22,908 nucleotides of DNA from Chara braunii (taxonomy: Eukaryota > Streptophyta > Charophyceae > Charales > Characeae): assembly GCA_003427395.1 (NCBI GenBank), contig BFEA01001022.1:58503-81410 (forward strand). The letters run 5' to 3'. The position numbers and the translations under genes are program-made. Under the pieces are notes generated by a model. The model had not been told where the DNA came from, did not search any database, and saw nothing but the letters and a program-made list of their open reading frames with translations. Shown piece by piece: positions 8,944 to 18,697 of this stretch (position 1 is its first letter; each line of letters starts with the position of its first letter).

Positions 8944-9670
8944 AATCCAACTCTGTGATTCTGCAGCATTGTCTATTTTTGGATTGCGATTCACTGGGGA
9001 CTGACAAATTTGAATTATGACGGACATAATTAAAGTTATGACTTACCCTAGGTAGCACAATCCATAAATAGACTCAACGCAAAACTGTAATTACCAGTAT
9101 CACTACTTTTGCAGTACAGAATTCACAATTTGAGTATCCCAAAATAATCGCAATGCAATAAGGCAGTCACAAAACTATTTCGGATCAAAAAGAGTCAACA
9201 GAGGATGAGAAATAAGCAGAGAGAGGTAGGGGAGAGATGGTTATGGTTGTCACGCAGTCTGCGATTTTCACATCCAGTCACTAACAGACAGATAGACCAT
9301 TATAATTCACTAATCTAATACTAGCTGGATCGCTATGCAGGTAGGTGCATGGAACGGACTCACTTTCAGAGAATCTTTAGCGCTGGCAGAGATTGACACA
9401 CTATATCAATCTCCACTAGAAATAACCCCATCTGGGGCTATTTTTAGCATCAACGACTACCGGGCACTGTGGCGAGATATTTTGGTGTTGGCTATCTGGG
9501 CGTCACAGGACCAGATACAGTGCATCTGAGTTGAGGAAGTGCAGCGCTATAGGATCCTGAGGAGGATCAACAAGTTTGGAGCAGTTCTGTGCGTGGGATT
9601 GTCATGAGGGATATCCAGAGGAAATTGGCGAAATCAAGGTTATCATCTGCCATAGCGAGATTTGCATCAT

Positions 9671-10732
9671 TGTCTGACGAATTCTATCGCCACTCACACA
9701 CAGACAATCTCACACATGCCCATACATTCATAAGAAAAGGGGAGAGTGGAGACAGAATCCAAACTGCACACAGGTAAAAATAAGCAGTTGGAAGACAATC
9801 ACGCACAGATGGGGCGAAGACACACAGTGTTTCTCACTCTCTCACGCAACTCCCAACAACCAATCACAAGAAAGAACCTGCGAAGATCACAATTGAAATT
9901 CACACTGATGATGAACCACTCAACCAAATTATCGTGACAGAGTTTGATTCAGTGTCTCGCCACCCTCAGAACTCACACCCCACTCTCTATCCTACACCTA
10001 GTTAGTAGCGCCATATTAGAACAACCTCCCAGAGGCTAGCGCCAACCACCCTGAGGAAGAACTGGTCATGCGATGAAGTCTTCAGTGCCGTTGGACAACT
10101 CTGACAAAGAAACAGGCAGCTATGGCTGCCACCACCCACGAGTACACAGTGTAGAGCCTCGATATAGCCCGGCCGGACCCCCAGGGGTAGATGCGCTGAG
10201 GATGCCCCATCTATGGCAGACTTAGTAGGGGCCAGCTATGGTTGCTGTCAACGGCGAGGTCTCAGAATGTCGCCTGCAGACTGTCACCGCCACCAACTTG
10301 CTTGGCTTCTCCAACGCTGCTTCGCGAGAAATGACCTGCCAAAAGTCATGAACCGATGGGCCTAACCTACCTATAGACTACACTAGACCTAGACTGGACT
10401 GACTGACCGACCGGTACCGTTTCTGTTTTGGTCTCACGGCCTCTACCGGACCCGGCTATAGGTTATAGGACCGTCTATCAGTATAGGCCATTGAGGGCCT
10501 CTCTGTCCTAGGGGTAGCCCGGGCCTGCTATTCGCAATTAGGGTAGTAGTAGAAAATTCAGGTAGTGTTAGGGCTATATTTTCCCAAATTTGCAGATATG
10601 TTTCTCATGAATTTCCTCACAGTTAGGTCTTTCGGTTAACCCTCAGCCAAACAAAATTACGAATCTAACCCTACCGGTTAGTGTACAACCTCGCAGTCAG
10701 TCTCGGCAGTCTAAAATCAGCAAGTCATTGCA
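9671..10732 (-). repeat. 5' LTR of element A
   Basis: 1062 bases matching the LTR copies at 2158-3173 (very close) and 1092-2157 (less close). By homology its left edge is tgtctgacga at 9671; the 15 bases tgttatgaacttggt that precede this in the other two copies are absent. The right edge is ...tcattgca at 10732, followed by atcc of the target-site duplication. The LTR would carry the promoter and polyadenylation signals of the element; I cannot place them with confidence. Confidence 0.85.
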
Positions 10733-10996
10733 ATCCGACTTCGTTTAAGATTTTTAAAAAATGAAAAACGAAATTTGATTTAAACAAAATATTTATAAAA
10801 AAAAAAAAAGCAGGATTTTTTTTGGGCCATTTTTTATCATGAGGGATATGGTCCCTGAGTTGTGCTGTATTTTTTTCAGAAATGATTTTTGGTTTTTTAA
10901 GGGAAATTAGGTGTTTAAGAAAATGAAGATACAAAAATTTAAAACAAATCAACAAAAAAAGGGGCCAAGCTGGGGTTGGTGCGAGTGTGAGTCCTC

Positions 10997-10997
<1 letters not shown>
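10733..10997. other. AT-rich intergenic DNA right of element A
   Basis: Continues the pre-insertion sequence after the target-site duplication. It is mostly A and T runs (for example the A-run at about 10797-10809). No gene or element is recognised. Confidence 0.6.

Positions 10998-11077
<80 letters not shown>
10998..11077. repeat. (TG)n microsatellite
   Basis: Forty uninterrupted TG units running straight into the assembly gap, so the true length is unknown. Apparent ORFs through it and the gap are artefacts. Confidence 0.98.
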
Positions 11078-11639
11078 NNNNNNNNNNNNNNNNNNNNNNN
11101 NNNNNNNNNNNNNNNNNNNNNNNNNNNNNNNNNNNNNNNNNNNNNNNNNNNNNNNNNNNNNNNNNNNNNNNNNNNNNNNNNNNNNNNNNNNNNNNNNNNN
11201 NNNNNNNNNNNNNNNNNNNNNNNNNNNNNNNNNNNNNNNNNNNNNNNNNNNNNNNNNNNNNNNNNNNNNNNNNNNNNNNNNNNNNNNNNNNNNNNNNNNN
11301 NNNNNNNNNNNNNNNNNNNNNNNNNNNNNNNNNNNNNNNNNNNNNNNNNNNNNNNNNNNNNNNNNNNNNNNNNNNNNNNNNNNNNNNNNNNNNNNNNNNN
11401 NNNNNNNNNNNNNNNNNNNNNNNNNNNNNNNNNNNNNNNNNNNNNNNNNNNNNNNNNNNNNNNNNNNNNNNNNNNNNNNNNNNNNNNNNNNNNNNNNNNN
11501 NNNNNNNNNNNNNNNNNNNNNNNNNNNNNNNNNNNNNNNNNNNNNNNNNNNNNNNNNNNNNNNNNNNNNNNNNNNNNNNNNNNNNNNNNNNNNNNNNNNN
11601 NNNNNNNNNNNNNNNNNNNNNNNNNNNNNNNNNNNNNNN
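11078..11639. other. Assembly gap (562 N)
   Basis: Unknown bases. The gap begins inside the TG repeat, which probably caused the assembly break. Confidence 0.99.
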
Positions 11640-11655
11640 AGGACCCCTCCCCCAC

Positions 11656-11674
11656 CAATCAATCAATCAATCAA
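11656..11674. repeat. Short (AATC)n repeat
   Basis: Four to five AATC units just after the gap, echoed by a shorter run at about 11686-11694. Confidence 0.7.
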
Positions 11675-11782
11675 AAAAAGTAGAAATCAATCAATATTTA
11701 TTTTTTTCTATTTTTTTAATTTATTTTGTAACACCCTCCAAACCCAACCCCCCAAATTTTTTTATTTTTATTTTTCTTGACA

Positions 11783-11940
11783 GGGCCAGAGGCCAACGTG
11801 CGAGGGTCGTGCGCGTGTGTCGTTTTTCCGCGTGCGCCCCCGCCTGAGCCTAGCGCGGCCGCAAAAAAACTCGGCCCGGGCTCGTGGCCGGCCTCCTCAA
11901 CCGCAATCGAGGCCGCATGATCCACGGCCGATGGTCACGT
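11783..11940. other. GC-rich island after a splice-acceptor-like tract
   Basis: A T-rich tract ending in ttcttgacag (to 11783) is followed abruptly by about 150 GC-rich, CpG-rich bases in an AT-rich area. On the plus strand one frame stays open from the acceptor to a TGA near 11920; on the minus strand an Ala/Gly-rich frame opens with ATG at 11925. I recognise no protein in either. It could be an exon edge or promoter-type CpG island of a host gene partly hidden by the gap, or a fragment of an unknown element. Confidence 0.25.
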
Positions 11941-12395
11941 AACACACACGAACATTCGATTGGTCAAGAGTGCATGAAGAACTATGTGCGTAAGAACTAA
12001 AATATATAAAAATAAAAGAATAATAAGATAATTATAAATAGATGTGTATAAGTATATTTGTTTCGGGAAGAAATGAAGGTACTGAATGGCTACCCATAGT
12101 AGAGGGTATGTTAGTACATAGGTATGAAAGAGGCAAAAAAAATGGGAAAAATGGTTTTTAAAGAAAATGAAAAATCGAAAATAAAGAGGAAAATGGTATA
12201 GGGGGTAAAAGGCTTATACGCACAAACGACATCAGAGCTCCTGGCGGAACTGGTAAGTAGTGGTATCTGAGGTTTGAAAAAGAAAGCACTAGGTACCGAA
12301 TTCAGCCAGATGCTAAACAAAGGGCGGCGTATGAGAAGAGCGTGTGTGGGATGCTATGAGAAGCCGACTATAATAATGGGGTAAAACTCAGTTCT

Positions 12396-12416
12396 AAGCC
12401 TCAGTGAATGAGGCTT
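12396..12416. repeat. Small hairpin
   Basis: aagcctca pairs exactly with tgaggctt around a 5-base loop (gtgaa). No terminator or RNA gene context is evident. Confidence 0.5.
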
Positions 12417-12705
12417 CGCGGTGAATGACTAAGGTCAGTTAACGCTTCAGGCGCTAACGTACTTCGGGGACCTACCGTGGTCACAACGCGATGTCAGATC
12501 TATCGTTGTCCTTGCCGTCTTCGTCGGCTTTGTTCCTCGAGCATGCATTCGCGTCCCGATTCTACCAGGAGAGGAGAGAACTGTACTAAAGGTTTAAGGT
12601 GAGGGTTGGCATTACAGCCTCGTGTTCCTTGTCGAACACCACATTATCATATGAGGCTGCAATAGCGCTCGCGCTGATCGTAGCTCCGAAGAAGGTTGCA
12701 GTTAG

Positions 12706-12900
12706 GTGTACTCTGGAAGGGGTTGTGACGTGGACTCACACGTGGAGCACAGTAAGTCAATGGAGGAGATTTTGTCGTTTGACGAGATGCTGGAAGAGCA
12801 TCTGAAGGAGGAGAACTGTTTCGAGGAATCGCAAGGAGAGGCTCCTTCGGAGGTGATGGTGAAGATTCGAAACCTCAAATCCTGCTCTCCATATGTGTGA
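12706..12900 (+). CDS. Short acidic ORF, unrecognised (doubtful)
   Basis: An open frame of 64 codons following an in-frame TAG; its first ATG is near 12760, leaving about 46 residues. That part is rich in Glu and predicted helical (SMEEILSFDEMLEEHLKEEN) and ends SCSPYV before TGA. The composition looks more protein-like than neighbouring chance ORFs, and the window shows no similar sequence. It could be an exon or decayed coding fragment, but chance is not excluded. I assign no function. Confidence 0.2.
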   Translation: MYSGRGCDVDSHVEHSKSMEEILSFDEMLEEHLKEENCFEESQGEAPSEVMVKIRNLKSCSPYV

Positions 12901-13899
12901 TGAATGTCGGTATTAAGTTGTTTTCCCATAAATTATGTGTGTCGATCTCTTAGGCAAGTTACAAACCGTATCTGGTTGCTATTCGTTTGCAGGAGTCTAT
13001 TATGTTTGCGTGTTGTGTATGTATCCTAGTTCGAAAGAAAAAGCGGTGCGATGAATGTGCTTTAATCATATCTCCTCTGATGATCTGGCGAGTATGGCAG
13101 GTCAGTGAAACGCTAGTTTAAGGGAATTGCCACTACCCCTAGCCTTTCTATCCACTGCTAAGGTGTCGCCGACTCTCGATGTGGCCCTATGGCAATCCGT
13201 TGGAATCAGGAAGTATGGATGTGAACATGTACGTAGTGCTTAGTAGTGGATGGCCGCCAGATACTATACTTACCACTTTTGTGATGCTCTTCGTGCTTGG
13301 CTAGGAAAGAAGAGAACGTATGATCAACTGTCTCCTCAAGGGTCATTGGATGGGGCGCACACGTTCTTGGGTTTAAACGGCGAAGGCAATAGGGGTGGTA
13401 TGCCAGGGATGAATGTGCATGGATAATAACTAAGTGGGGGCGTTGCGCTCTATCATTGCTATATGTATGTTTGTTCGAAAAAAACGAGGGGAGGTAATAA
13501 GATACAGGCATCTGGGTAATGATGATTGAGCAAGTGAAGGGGTCATTAGGATGTGGCATTACATGCGCCATGAAGGTTGCATGGCAGATGAGGAAGGTTA
13601 TGTCGTGATTCACATGGTGATTTTACGAATATGGTATAAGATAGGTACTGTAGAGGAAAAGGATAATGAGTGGGCATGGTTCTTTCAGGGATGTTGGAGT
13701 TCTTGTCACAACTATGCTAAGAGTGCTCTCCATTGCGGTTAATAAACTTATCCGAGTTCGTGGGACATGTATGCATGTACGCTATGTTTTTCGTTTCTCA
13801 ACATGGTGTGTGTGTGATTTCGCTTCAGTCGTGCTATTGTCATTCGTCATCTCGTTTGAAGAAAAAGAGAAACATCGGGGCATTGAATCTTGAGAGTCT

Positions 13900-15031
13900 T
13901 GGGAATAATCTGCAAATCATCATTGTTCACGTCCTTAGATGGTGCCTAAGACTTAAATCGTACCTTGAACTGCTTCTAAGGTCGTCCACGTCCTCCCGTA
14001 GAGAAGTAACCATGCTCTATGATTCTGTCTACCTCATATCTGTCTTCCATAGATGGCGGAATCATGGAGGGTCTGTTTGGAAATTCATTCCCTTCTACAT
14101 AGGGTATCAGTTTGGACGCGTGAAAGACAGGATATGTTTTGAGATGAGGGGGAATATCATGGCAATAAGATGGTCCATTTGCATCTCCAATTACTTTGAA
14201 AACTTCCCAGGGTCCAAAATAGTCAGGAATCAATTTCTGGGACATATCTTCCTCTAATGAAAACTTTTTAGATTTTACCCAAACCAGATCACTCTCTTTG
14301 AATGTAGACAGTCGACGGTGCCTGTTGGCTTGTTCAATCATCCGTAGTTGAGCTTTCATTAGATTATCTTTAACTTTCTTACTGTCCTCCTGAAACAATA
14401 CTGCATATTATCGGGTCCCTAGGGGCATTATAAGGAACTGGTCTCGGCTTAGTACATCAATGGGACGTTTAGGTTTTCACCCTCTGTGAAGTGCATTCGG
14501 GGTTCGTCCAGTAGAAGTGTGGACACTGTTGTTATATGCACTAGCAATTTTAATAAGTTCTCGTCCCAATCAATCTGATTGGGTCTAACATACATACACA
14601 AAAGTTGCTGGCAGAGATGGTTCATCTGTTTAGTCTGGCCATTCCTTTCGGGATGCCTCCCTGATGACATGGTCAGCCGCGTGTCATAAGCTTCCATCAG
14701 TTTTTGCCATGGCAGACTGGTGAACCTTACATCTCGATCAGACACAATGGATTTAGGGAACCCATACTCAGTGGCCCATCGCATCTGAAATTTTTGAATG
14801 ATAAGTTCAGTACGCGCTTCTACTGGTAAGGAACAAACATAGCGTATTTAAAGAAACGGTGCACAATTACCATCACTTGACTACTACCATTGCGACTTTT
14901 AACCAGAGTCATGAACTCAATTGAGATAGACTCACCCGGTTCGCTTTGTATAGGTAATGGCTTGAGAAGTCCAAGGGGATTCTCATGCGATGGTTTGTTT
15001 CTCTTGCACACTAAACAGGTACGAATATATA
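13900..15031 (-). pseudogene. pol: Integrase and chromodomain-like tail, element B (broken)
   Basis: The pieces read on the minus strand as: MCKRNKPSHENPLGLLKP (end of the zinc region), a core start ESISIEFMTLVKS, SIVSDRDVRFT (second catalytic Asp), GQTKQMNHL, then after frameshifts and stops EQANRHRRLSTF, DYFGPWEVFKVIG, VFHASKL and a tail from about 14050, DRYEVDRIIEHGYF ... KQFKVRF, like the chromodomain-type end of element A. Relative to the family, the first catalytic Asp is Glu (SIEF) and the catalytic Glu is Lys (GQTKQMN). Stops lie near 14820 (TAG), 14449, 14397 and 13976. It is inactive. Core identity is firm, the tail less so. Confidence 0.78.
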
Positions 15032-15846
15032 TTAGTACATCTTCTTTAAGTTTCTTTCATTCAAAATATTATCTGACTTCAACATATGTTTTCTTAAACC
15101 AAAATTACCCTCAGAACCGTCACATTTCCCAATCAACAGACTTCTTATCTCTTCCTTATGAGGAATACACAATCTTTGTTTGGTTTGGTCAATCAAGAAC
15201 AACAACCCATCAGTCGGTCTATAATTGGGTAGTTGGGACGGATCTCGTACAAGGATATCCATGGTTGGTTTTCAGATAGGATCAATAGCATATCCTTGGC
15301 GAATCTGGTCTTTCAGGTAATTCCCAACATCCAAGTAAAAAACAATTGTGCCAAAGAAACCATTGCGACGGGACAAAATATCTGCAGCCACATTAAATTT
15401 ACCTTTGATAATTTTAAGTTCAAAGTGAAACGTGTCAATGAATGTAGACCATCTTACCAACTTGTCAGAGAGTCTGGACTGTGTTTTTATTCACTTTAGG
15501 GTCGAGTGGTCTGAGTACACAGTAAAGTGTCTCCCTAACAGGTAGTACCTCTATGTGTCGCACAGACTAAGGCATAGAGTTCTCTTTCATACGTGGAGTT
15601 GGCGGCTTTGTGAGATGACAATTGTTTAGACATAAATTTTATGGGTCTATAGCCCTTGCCGTCATCTTGCGAGAGAACAACGTCAATCCCATACGGACTT
15701 GCATTAGTGGTGACAATGAAAGGCAAAGACGGGTCAACAATCTTAAAGACAAGGTAGTGAGTTAGTGCATAGTTCAATTTTTGAAAGGAAGACTCACAAT
15801 CCTTATTCCAAAACCAGATAGTTTCTTTATTTAACAATTTTCGCAT
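15032..15846 (-). pseudogene. pol: RNase H and connection to integrase, element B (broken)
   Basis: The RNase H part is 15846-15272: WFWNKDCESSFQKL, LPFIVTTNASPYGIDVVL, FMSKQLSSHK, STYERELYALV, then after a frameshift RWSTFIDTFHFELK and AADILSRR. The catalytic TDAS motif is TNAS, an Asp-to-Asn loss. The section 15262-15032 continues toward integrase (RLCIPHKEEIRSLLIGK ... GNFGL), where the zinc His of the usual GHFG is Asn. This is a decayed homologue of the same region in element A. Confidence 0.78.
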
Positions 15847-16736
15847 TGGTGCAGCAATCAGTGAGAAGTTTCTGACAAACTTCCTATACTAACTAGCCAG
15901 ACCAAGGAAATATCGTTGTTGAGTAATAGACTTAGGTTGTGGCCAATCTCTGATTGTTGATATTTTTTTCTCTTCCGGCCTTAGACCTTCTTCGTTACTA
16001 TGTGTCCTAGATATATTACTTCGGACTTAACAAACGCATACTTCTTTGAGTTGATCTTAAAGTTGCCCTCCCTCAACTTCCCTAGTACCAGACGAAGGTG
16101 CTTCTCATGATCCTCTACTGTTTAACTATATACTATAATATCATAGAGATAATGACAAACTTGTCCAACCAATGACGAAACAAGTCATTCATTGACCTTT
16201 GAAAAATGGTAGGGGTATTCGTTAATCCGAAGGGCATTACCTTGAACTCATAGTGGTCATACTTGGTCCGGAAAGTGGTCTTATGCTGATCGGAGGGTTC
16301 CAACCCGATCTGGTGATACCCAAAATTCAAGTGGATCTTGCTGAAGTACCTCCATCCATGTAACTGGTCAAATAAATCGTCAATGCGAGGAAGCGGTTCA
16401 TGATTCTTAACAGTGGCGGCATTCAACCCTCTGTAGTCTATACAGAATCGTTACTCACCTTCCTTCTTAGGTACAAACAAGACATGAGCACCATAAGAAA
16501 AGGAGTTAAGGCGAATCCATCTTTTTTTCTGTTAGGTCCTGCAGTTGTTTTTTTAGTTCCTCAAGTTCTCTAACAGACATTCTGTAGATAGGGCTCTTGT
16601 GAATCTTACTACCAGGAATAATCTCAATGGTGTGCTTAATTGCACACTCAGTTATTCCTGTTGGTTAAGTTTGTAGATCTTTATACTCATCTAAGAGTTT
16701 TTCAATCGAAGAAGGGCAGGAAGTAGAGCATTCTCC
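15847..16736 (-). pseudogene. pol: Reverse transcriptase, element B (broken, 5' cut)
   Basis: Starts at the LINE junction with a linker (SIEKLLDEYKDL), then IYRMSVRELEELKKQLQDLTEK, a one-base frameshift in an A-run, GAHVLFVPKKEGE, a [58 protein letters not shown] and the polymerase motif. The last reads YLYDI (near 16150-16135) after another shift, so the first Asp of YLDD is Tyr. The remainder (HEKHLRLVLGKLREGNFKIN ... VIYLGHI) is visible to about 16000. The first catalytic Asp region, usually VDLKSGYHQI, reads [10 protein letters not shown], so that Asp is lost too. Confidence 0.82.
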
Positions 16737-16748
16737 TTTTTTTTTTTT
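16737..16748 (-). other. LINE poly-A tail
   Basis: Twelve T on the plus strand, i.e. A12 on the LINE strand, exactly at the boundary with element B coding sequence. Confidence 0.75.
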
Positions 16749-17255
16749 GTTGAAAAGTTTGAACATTTATTGCAAGAAATTCAATGGGACGAGGCCGGGG
16801 ACCTCACAATGCTATCCGAAGTTATCCTCGCAGCCTCGGCCAGTTTCGCTTACGATCTCAGCTCAACAGACCAAATTTAACAACTTCAAAAGATTGAGAC
16901 TACCTGCTGGAAACAGGGTTCAGCGTCCCATCCTAAGAGTTTTTAAAAAAAGTAAACCTTGAAGAACAATATAAAAAGGTGAGCTATTGATGCAAAAGCT
17001 CGTGTATTCTGAGTGTCAGATGTGCTTGAGGCTGACCTGCAACCAACACACACAACTTACAAAATATCCCTCCTTCAAGCCTCATAAATGAGAAACTCTC
17101 ATTTCAGACCTCAGGGATTTAATCATACAGTAGAATTTCATCTTAACCAAGATAATACCTCTTCTACCACTCTACCCTTTGTTCCCTTCACTGATCTGGC
17201 GTTACCCTATCGTTTGGTCTAAAACCCCTATGCCTAATTCGGCACGGCGACCAGA
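16749..17255 (-). other. LINE 3' UTR
   Basis: Between the TAG that ends ORF2 (17256-17258) and the poly-A. No conserved ORF is seen. Confidence 0.6.
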
Positions 17256-18697
17256 CTACTTAGGTTTAAGCCAGCCAGAGACCACCAGCTTTCCTTCATT
17301 TGAGACTGTTGCAAATGCGCTGTTACAGCCCCATGTTCTAAAAAAACAGGGGCGACCTCTACCCTCGTGTTTCCCACTTTTTTTCGAGTCTGACCGTATC
17401 ATTAATCTGATATTTGATATGATCATCTGTTGTTGTTGGCGGAGCGCCCACTTTTCTCCTCTGAATATTGAGTCATTTCTTGCTTGCCAAATCTCTTACA
17501 TTATAACCCCTCGGCAGACCAATGCCACGTACCGCCACCCATCCGACAGATTAAGCTTACTGGATAGTGGAATGCCATATAGCATCCAGTCGTCTGACCA
17601 TGGGAAGCTTTGACCCTGCAGTCCTGACCATAAGTGAGACCACCACATACCTACTTCGTCCGCCAGAGGGCAATGGACCCACAAGTGTGCATTGGATTCC
17701 CACCCCCAGTCACACCGGGTGCAGGCGGTAACCACATCCATTCCCTTTGAGGACAACCAAATATTCGTAGGAAGCTGAGGCCCCTGTGGGTCTTTAAACT
17801 TACTCAGTCTCTTCGTAGCGACAGACGTCGGTATGCGAACTTTTTGGGTTTGGAGGTATTTCATCCAAATTTTTGGTTTGTATGAAGCCAAAGGGACAAC
17901 CTTCGAGGAGCCTGATGCCTTCTCCTGAAACTTTCATCCATATAGCAACAGCTCGACTTTGCAGGTAGCACTATCCCCTAGATAGAGGGACAACTTGTCT
18001 TGTTGCAGGACTATGATTTTCGTACAGCCGACTGTTTCTTGCACTGTCCTCTCAGATAGGAAGCGAAGCGGGCTGAGACCTTTTCTTGACTTGAGTTGCA
18101 GTCATTCTTCCACCCTCATACCTGACCCCAGCTCCGGACCTACCAACTTCCAATCTTTGTCTGTGTCAACCCCTGAGCGCAACCAGGTCCCACAGGTGTT
18201 TTCAGTGGAAGATCTTAGTCCCGTAGCCCAATTTTTCAGGATGGCCGCTTTTTGTTTCTCATAGTTAGCTGCCACCTGGTGCAGCCTAAGCAGCTTTTTT
18301 CGGATCTTGTGACAGGATAGCCAATCTTTTAACTCATCGTCCGAAATATGTTTAACACATAGTATACCTTTCTCAATCCAAGCTCACCCGAAGTTGTCGG
18401 CGCCGTCTTTTGCAGTGAAAACCCCTTCATTAGGCATACAGACATTGGGGTTGTCAAATAAAGGTTGGTTACCAATCTCAATCTTAGTAGTTGGTGTTTG
18501 CAGCCAACAGGGGTGAAGTCTATTCCACGCATAGAGAATATCGTGCCAAACTTTCGACTTCACCCGCCTATTAAGGAAGCTGGGCAGCATGCAACACTGC
18601 CACACCATGCCCCTATCTGACAGCTCTCATTCCTTGGACAGGATATATTCATCAAAAAACTGCCAAAACTTGGAGGGATCGTCTGTTATGCCTTTTA
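17256..18697 (-). pseudogene. LINE ORF2 C-terminal region with zinc-binding (zf-RVT) domain
   Basis: Follows the RT on the minus strand. Early parts read KWVVKGITDDPSKFWQFF and VWHDILYAWNRLHPCW (near 18710-18510). The zinc-binding domain is clear at 17891-17630: PTSVATKRLSKF then CTRCDWGWESNAHLWVHCP, with the Cys-x2-Cys, His and Cys ligands typical of the domain after plant LINE RTs. In the same frame, past TAA 17496-17498, the protein continues EIWQARNDSIFRGEKW and ends at TAG 17256-17258. Several stops and a frameshift lie between 18700 and 17900. It would help the LINE protein bind nucleic acid; that role is inferred from the family. Confidence 0.82.

Larger units (their letters stand above)
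8462..9670 (-). other. 5' leader of element A (non-coding)
   Basis: About 1.2 kb lies between the 5' LTR and the gag start. No conserved ORF is seen. It contains a 20-bp perfect palindrome and adjacent hairpins, entered separately. The bases next to the LTR (minus strand ATGATGCAAATCTC) do not match the common initiator-Met primer-binding site, and the 15 bases that end the other LTR copies (ACCAAGTTCATAACA on the minus strand) are missing, so the LTR/leader junction looks rearranged. Confidence 0.6.
1019..10732 (-). mobile_element. Ty3/gypsy LTR retrotransposon, element A (full length, decayed)
   Basis: On the minus strand the order is 5' LTR (9671-10732), about 1.2 kb of leader, gag, protease, reverse transcriptase, RNase H, integrase and 3' LTR (1019-1091 plus 2158-3173). 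Integrase after RNase H is the Ty3/gypsy order. A solo LTR of the same family (1092-2157) interrupts the 3' LTR. Read on the minus strand, the LTR begins TGCAATG and ends CATAACA, the usual TG...CA. The flanks aatcc (1014-1018) and aatcc (10732-10736, sharing the terminal A of the LTR) form a 4-5 bp target-site duplication, so this looks like one insertion with original ends. At least eleven in-frame stops and several frameshifts make it non-autonomous now. Confidence 0.9.
11941..13899. other. Unassigned region, possibly containing the 3' LTR of element B
   Basis: No conserved protein is recognised over nearly 2 kb. Element B lies to the right on the minus strand, so its 3' LTR should fall here, but no second copy exists in the window to define it. 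Visible items are an 8-bp perfect hairpin at 12396-12416 and one short acidic ORF at 12706-12900, entered separately. Confidence 0.4.
13900..16736 (-). mobile_element. Ty3/gypsy element B, 5'-truncated and heavily decayed
   Basis: Minus-strand pol of a second gypsy element: reverse transcriptase (from 16736), RNase H, integrase and chromodomain-like tail, in the same order as element A and clearly related to it (shared YRMS.ELEELKKQL, LPRIDDL and STYE.ELYA blocks). It ends abruptly at 16736, where the oligo-T of a LINE begins; gag, protease and the 5' LTR are not adjacent. Frames change every few hundred bases, and catalytic residues are lost in RT, RNase H and integrase, so it is older than A. 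Confidence 0.88.

Noticed and set aside
10725-11847. Long ORFs on both strands across the gap
   Set aside because: They consist of TG-repeat codons and unknown bases; no real protein is supported.
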